A stretch of 64,000 nt of DNA from Ktedonobacter racemifer DSM 44963 (GTDB lineage Bacteria > Chloroflexota > Ktedonobacteria > Ktedonobacterales > Ktedonobacteraceae): assembly GCF_000178855.1 (NCBI RefSeq), contig NZ_ADVG01000005.1:186001-250000 (forward strand). Direction: 5' to 3'. Both the position numbers and the translations under genes were made by a program. Below, in pieces: positions 63,043 to 64,000 of the stretch (the first letter of the stretch is position 1; each line of letters begins with the position of its first letter). The notes under the pieces were generated by a model. It was not told the DNA's origin, did not search any database, and saw only the letters and a program-made list of their open reading frames with translations.

Positions 63043-64000
63043 ATGTCCGCACTATCAAACTGGCGAGAACCAGGGGCGATCCTGCTGCTCTCCTGCTATG
63101 AGCAGGGGCATCAGCCCTTCCACCTCGCCTCGCTGAGCGCTATACTGCAACAGGATGGCTTCGCGCCCCACGCCGTGGATACCGCTATCGATACGCTCAG
63201 CGACGAGGCCATACAGCAGGCCCGCTTTATCGCCATATCCGTCCCCATGCACACGGCGCTGCGCCTGGGCGAGGCCGTGGCGCGCCGCGTGCGCCAGGTC
63301 AATCCAGGGGCATTTATCTGCCTCTACGGCCTCTATGCCCTGCTCAACGCCGACCACCTGCTCCAGGGCACCATCGATGCGGCAATTGGTGGCGAATATG
63401 AAGAGCCACTCTTACGCCTTGTGCAGGCCCGTGAGCAGGGGCAAGACACAGCCATTCCCGGTGTACGCACACGAGAGCATGCCAGTGGAGCCTGGATCGC
63501 GCGCACGCCTTTCCTGGTGCCACAGCGCCGCCAGCTTCCCGCCCTGGACCGCTATGCGCGCCTGCAATGGGGAGATGACCTACGCATCGTAGGCTATACT
63601 GAGAGCACGCGTGGTTGCAAACATACCTGCCTGCACTGCCCCGTCACGCCCGTCTACCAGGGGCGCTTCTTCGCTGTCCCCCAGCAAATTGTCCTGGCGG
63701 ACATCCGCGCCCAGGTGGAGCAGGGGGCACGCCACATCACCTTTGGCGATCCCGATTTCTGGAACGGTCCCACACACGCCCTGCGTATCGCCCGCGCGCT
63801 CCACGCTGAGTTCCCTGAAGTGACCTTTGACGCCACGGTCAAGATTGAGCACCTGCTCAAGCACGCCTCCCTGCTCCCCGAGATGCGCGAACTGGGCTGC
63901 GTCTTCATCGTCTCCGCCGTGGAGTCGCTCAACGATACGGCGCTACTGCGGCTCGATAAGGGGCATACAGCTGCCGACGTACGGCGCGCCTTCGCCTTGA
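63043..64000 (+). CDS. B12-binding radical SAM protein (partial, runs off window)
   Basis: First 319 codons of a radical SAM enzyme. The N-terminal part (about 1-130) is a cobalamin-binding-like Rossmann domain (LLLSCYEQGHQPFHLASLSA, FIAISVPMHTALRLGEAV). The radical SAM CX3CX2C is RGCKHTCLHCPV at about residue 200, followed by HITFGDPDFWNG. The start resembles CUAEP/CCAEP-tail radical SAM proteins (a remembered family; its C-terminus, lying outside, would decide). It starts 17 nt after YggX, so one operon is likely. Confidence 0.85.
   Translation, partial: MSALSNWREPGAILLLSCYEQGHQPFHLASLSAILQQDGFAPHAVDTAIDTLSDEAIQQARFIAISVPMHTALRLGEAVARRVRQVNPGAFICLYGLYALLNADHLLQGTIDAAIGGEYEEPLLRLVQAREQGQDTAIPGVRTREHASGAWIARTPFLVPQRRQLPALDRYARLQWGDDLRIVGYTESTRGCKHTCLHCPVTPVYQGRFFAVPQQIVLADIRAQVEQGARHITFGDPDFWNGPTHALRIARALHAEFPEVTFDATVKIEHLLKHASLLPEMRELGCVFIVSAVESLNDTALLRLDKGHTAADVRRAFAL

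Overview
The window looks like accessory chromosomal DNA of a filamentous, Ktedonobacter-like Chloroflexota (inference). The reasons are moderate GC, a long MalT-type LuxR regulator, a Ser/Thr kinase with a C-terminal anchor, DUF2267, DUF2795 and DUF998 proteins, an encapsulin with a cyclic-nucleotide domain, and an exceptional load of insertion sequences, many of them broken. No rRNA, tRNA or CRISPR array was recognised.

Layout. 1-4000: an IS607 element whose tnpB is split by an apparently ORF-less group II intron. 4200-7200: DUF2267, DJ-1/PfpI, quinone oxidoreductase and DUF2795 genes. 7485-10941: a family 2B encapsulin shell gene overlapping a cysteine desulfurase with a long N-terminal extension, then a TraR/DksA protein. 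11100-14100: a dead TnpB, an orphan hypothetical and an aldo/keto reductase. 14643-18022: two VOC proteins followed by ubiX, a small zinc-ribbon subunit and ubiD, a non-oxidative hydroxyarylate decarboxylase set. 18200-24200: IS6 and ISL3 debris around a BON-domain protein and a luciferase-like oxidoreductase. 24255-31701: mostly minus-strand genes (truncated haemoglobin, DUF998, two dihydrofolate-reductase-like proteins, alpha/beta hydrolase, LuxR/MalT).

31800-56500 is a mobile-element graveyard. It holds a 3.2 kb element with a 6-bp target duplication that carries an IS110 recombinase, a Ser/Thr kinase just beyond it, IS6 copies, and a Tn3-family transposon with a TnpI-like tyrosine recombinase, an IRS-like site and a CPBP protease passenger. 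A second set of Tn3 ends spans 46467-52741. A phosphodiester glycosidase gene lies between roughly 93-bp inverted repeats, and a 398-bp IS21-like miniature element interrupts an integrase remnant. A PAS histidine kinase and three copies of a 131-bp repeat follow. 56789-61192: an AraC regulator, an alpha/beta hydrolase truncated by a tnpB-only IS200/IS605 element, and an IS630 copy with a likely slippage site. 61402-64000: a formyltransferase-like gene facing away from a tandem-duplicated YggX protein and a B12-binding/radical SAM enzyme that runs off the end.

The strongest system-level signals are the intron-split RNA-guided nuclease gene and the encapsulin/desulfurase nanocompartment pair. 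Identifications rest on reading translations and motifs by eye; no database search was run.
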